A program made the position numbers and the translations under genes. The notes below the pieces were generated by a model. It was not told the DNA's origin. It did not search any database and worked only from the letters and a program-made list of their open reading frames with translations. Positions 47,606 to 48,430 of a stretch of 48,430 nucleotides of DNA are shown here, one piece after another. The DNA comes from CAZOKH01 sp964580315. Its GTDB lineage: Bacteria > Chloroflexota > Anaerolineae > Anaerolineales > Anaerolineaceae. How positions within the stretch are numbered: position 1 is the first letter of the stretch; every line of letters begins with the position of its first letter. The DNA lies in assembly GCA_964580315.1 (NCBI GenBank), contig CAZOKH010000016.1, forward strand, positions 1-48,430. Direction: 5' to 3'.

Positions 47606-48430
47606 CTACACCTGTCCTATTGCATACTCCACGATCATACCGGGAATGTCGATGCCGGTGAGCGGCACGGTGGAGTGGAACTCCATGGTGTGGTTGACCT
47701 CGTTGACCAGGTAGCCGCGGGTGGGGTGCTCGAAGATGTCCACGGCGATCACGCCGCCGCCCACGGCATTCGCCGCCGCACGGCTGATGTGGTCGATTTC
47801 GGGCGTCACCGGGCACACTTCAGCTTTGCCGCCGCGCGCCGTGTTGGTGATCCAGTGGGGCGAGCTGCGGTAGATGGCGCACACGGTGCGCTCGCCGATG
47901 ACGAAGGAGCGGATGTCGCGCCCGGGTTTCTCGATGTGTTCCTGGATGTAGAAGATGGAATGCTGCGCGCCGCCCAGGGCTTCTTTATGCTCCAGCACGG
48001 TTTCGGCGGCTTCGCGGTCGTTGATTTTCGAAAGCAGGCGTCCCCATGACCCCACCACCGGTTTGAGCACCACCGGGTAACCAATTTCGTCCATGATCTG
48101 CAAGGCGGCTTCAGCGGTGAAGGCGGTCCACACCAGCGGCTGGGGCACGCCGGCTTGCTCAAGGGCGATGGAGGTGTTGAGCTTGTCGCCGCACACTTCC
48201 GCCACGCGGGCCATATTGATGGTGGGAATGCCCCAGCCGTTGAGCACACGCGCGGCATACAAGCCGGTGTTGTAGGACAGGCTGCGCACCAGCACCATGT
48301 CGTACTGCCGCCAGCGCGAGGGGTCGTTCAGGTGCAGGGTGATTTCGCGGTCGTCGATGCGGTCATAGTCGATGCCGCGTTTTTCCAGGGCTTCAAAGAT
48401 CCATTTTTCTTCCACGCGCACGCGTGAGAA
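47606..48430 (-). CDS. lysX: LysX-type ATP-grasp ligase (LysW/alpha-aminoadipate pathway), N-terminus cut
   Basis: At least 274 residues, running off the right edge. Codons to the edge encode FSRVRVEEKW, the usual LysX start minus about seven residues, so the GTG at 48421 is not the true start. It is an ATP-grasp ligase: KPVVGSWGRLL, LEHKEALGG, FYIQEHIEKPGRDIR, ITNTARGGKAE and VNEVNHTMEF are all typical of LysX. LysX joins alpha-aminoadipate to the Glu tail of the carrier protein LysW in lysine synthesis; close relatives (ArgX) use glutamate. No lysW or other lys gene is within the window; they may lie to the right. RimK is a more distant alternative. Confidence 0.93.
   Translation of the reverse strand, partial: FSRVRVEEKWIFEALEKRGIDYDRIDDREITLHLNDPSRWRQYDMVLVRSLSYNTGLYAARVLNGWGIPTINMARVAEVCGDKLNTSIALEQAGVPQPLVWTAFTAEAALQIMDEIGYPVVLKPVVGSWGRLLSKINDREAAETVLEHKEALGGAQHSIFYIQEHIEKPGRDIRSFVIGERTVCAIYRSSPHWITNTARGGKAEVCPVTPEIDHISRAAANAVGGGVIAVDIFEHPTRGYLVNEVNHTMEFHSTVPLTGIDIPGMIVEYAIGQV

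Noticed and set aside
47504..48049. Plus-strand frame of 181 codons opposite lysX
   Set aside because: The Asp/His/Val-rich product is a mirror of the lysX codons, while LysX motifs on the minus strand are unmistakable.
1..48430. CRISPR array, tRNA, rRNA, integrase, transposase or prophage genes
   Set aside because: No regularly spaced direct repeats, no cloverleaf or rRNA-like sequence, and no recombinase motifs were found by eye on either strand.

Overview
The window reads as chromosomal DNA from a Chloroflexota bacterium, most likely of class Anaerolineae. This is inferred from gene content, not from a marker-gene match. The pointers are a LysX-type ATP-grasp ligase of the LysW-carrier lysine pathway at the right edge, a multi-GAF histidine kinase, DUF4388 next to a Ras-like GTPase, a membrane-anchored lamin-tail-domain protein, and many TTG/GTG starts with short overlaps. 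I see no phage, CRISPR array, rRNA, tRNA or intact insertion sequence. Coding density is high, and a few intergenic gaps carry degenerate repeats.

Layout. 1-7.45 kb: end of a membrane protein, an AhpD-like protein, a two-receiver diguanylate cyclase, an EamA exporter, a large membrane protein and a HerA-like ATPase. 7.7-10.4 kb (minus): the classic dnaX-ebfC-recR operon. 10.5-13.5 kb: lamin-tail protein, NYN-domain RNase-like protein and a helicase-associated protein. 13.6-17.7 kb (plus): one operon of DUF4388 protein, CvnD/MglA-like GTPase, alpha/beta hydrolase, V4R-like protein and GlmU-like beta-helix protein. 17.9-26.4 kb: receiver with degenerate GGDEF, a 2149-residue kinase with nine GAF-like segments, CheY-like regulator, and a second alpha/beta hydrolase whose nucleophile is lost. 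26.4-29.1 kb: winged-helix regulator, family 2 glycosyltransferase and DegV protein; the first two share a near-identical 22-bp leader motif.

29.1-34.4 kb is a thiamine regulon: strong promoter, TPP riboswitch with a terminator/antiterminator switch, thiamine pyrophosphokinase, the thiamine ABC importer (binding protein, fused permease, ATPase) and a DUF402 protein, closed by a bidirectional terminator. 34.5-37.3 kb (minus) is a TrmB-type regulator with a TauE/SafE-type permease and an ornithine-cyclodeaminase-family enzyme. 37.6-40.3 kb (minus) holds an acetyltransferase and four small membrane proteins behind an apparently leaderless promoter. 40.35-40.55 kb (plus) looks like a free-standing small RNA: promoter, 5' hairpin, Shine-Dalgarno, 17-codon reading frame, a hairpin with an anti-Shine-Dalgarno loop, and a terminator. 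Then follow phosphofructokinase (minus), class I photolyase, a six-TM protein, an AT-rich lipoprotein flanked by a perfect 19-bp hairpin, a YyaL-like thioredoxin-domain protein, and lysX (minus, cut by the edge).

The best candidates for something undescribed are the 13.6-26.4 kb signalling island (a conservon-like GTPase module with DUF4388 in the scaffold position, beside a giant GAF kinase, with paralogous active and dead hydrolases) and the small RNA unit at 40.35-40.55 kb. All functions are read from motifs and context; nothing was checked by database search.
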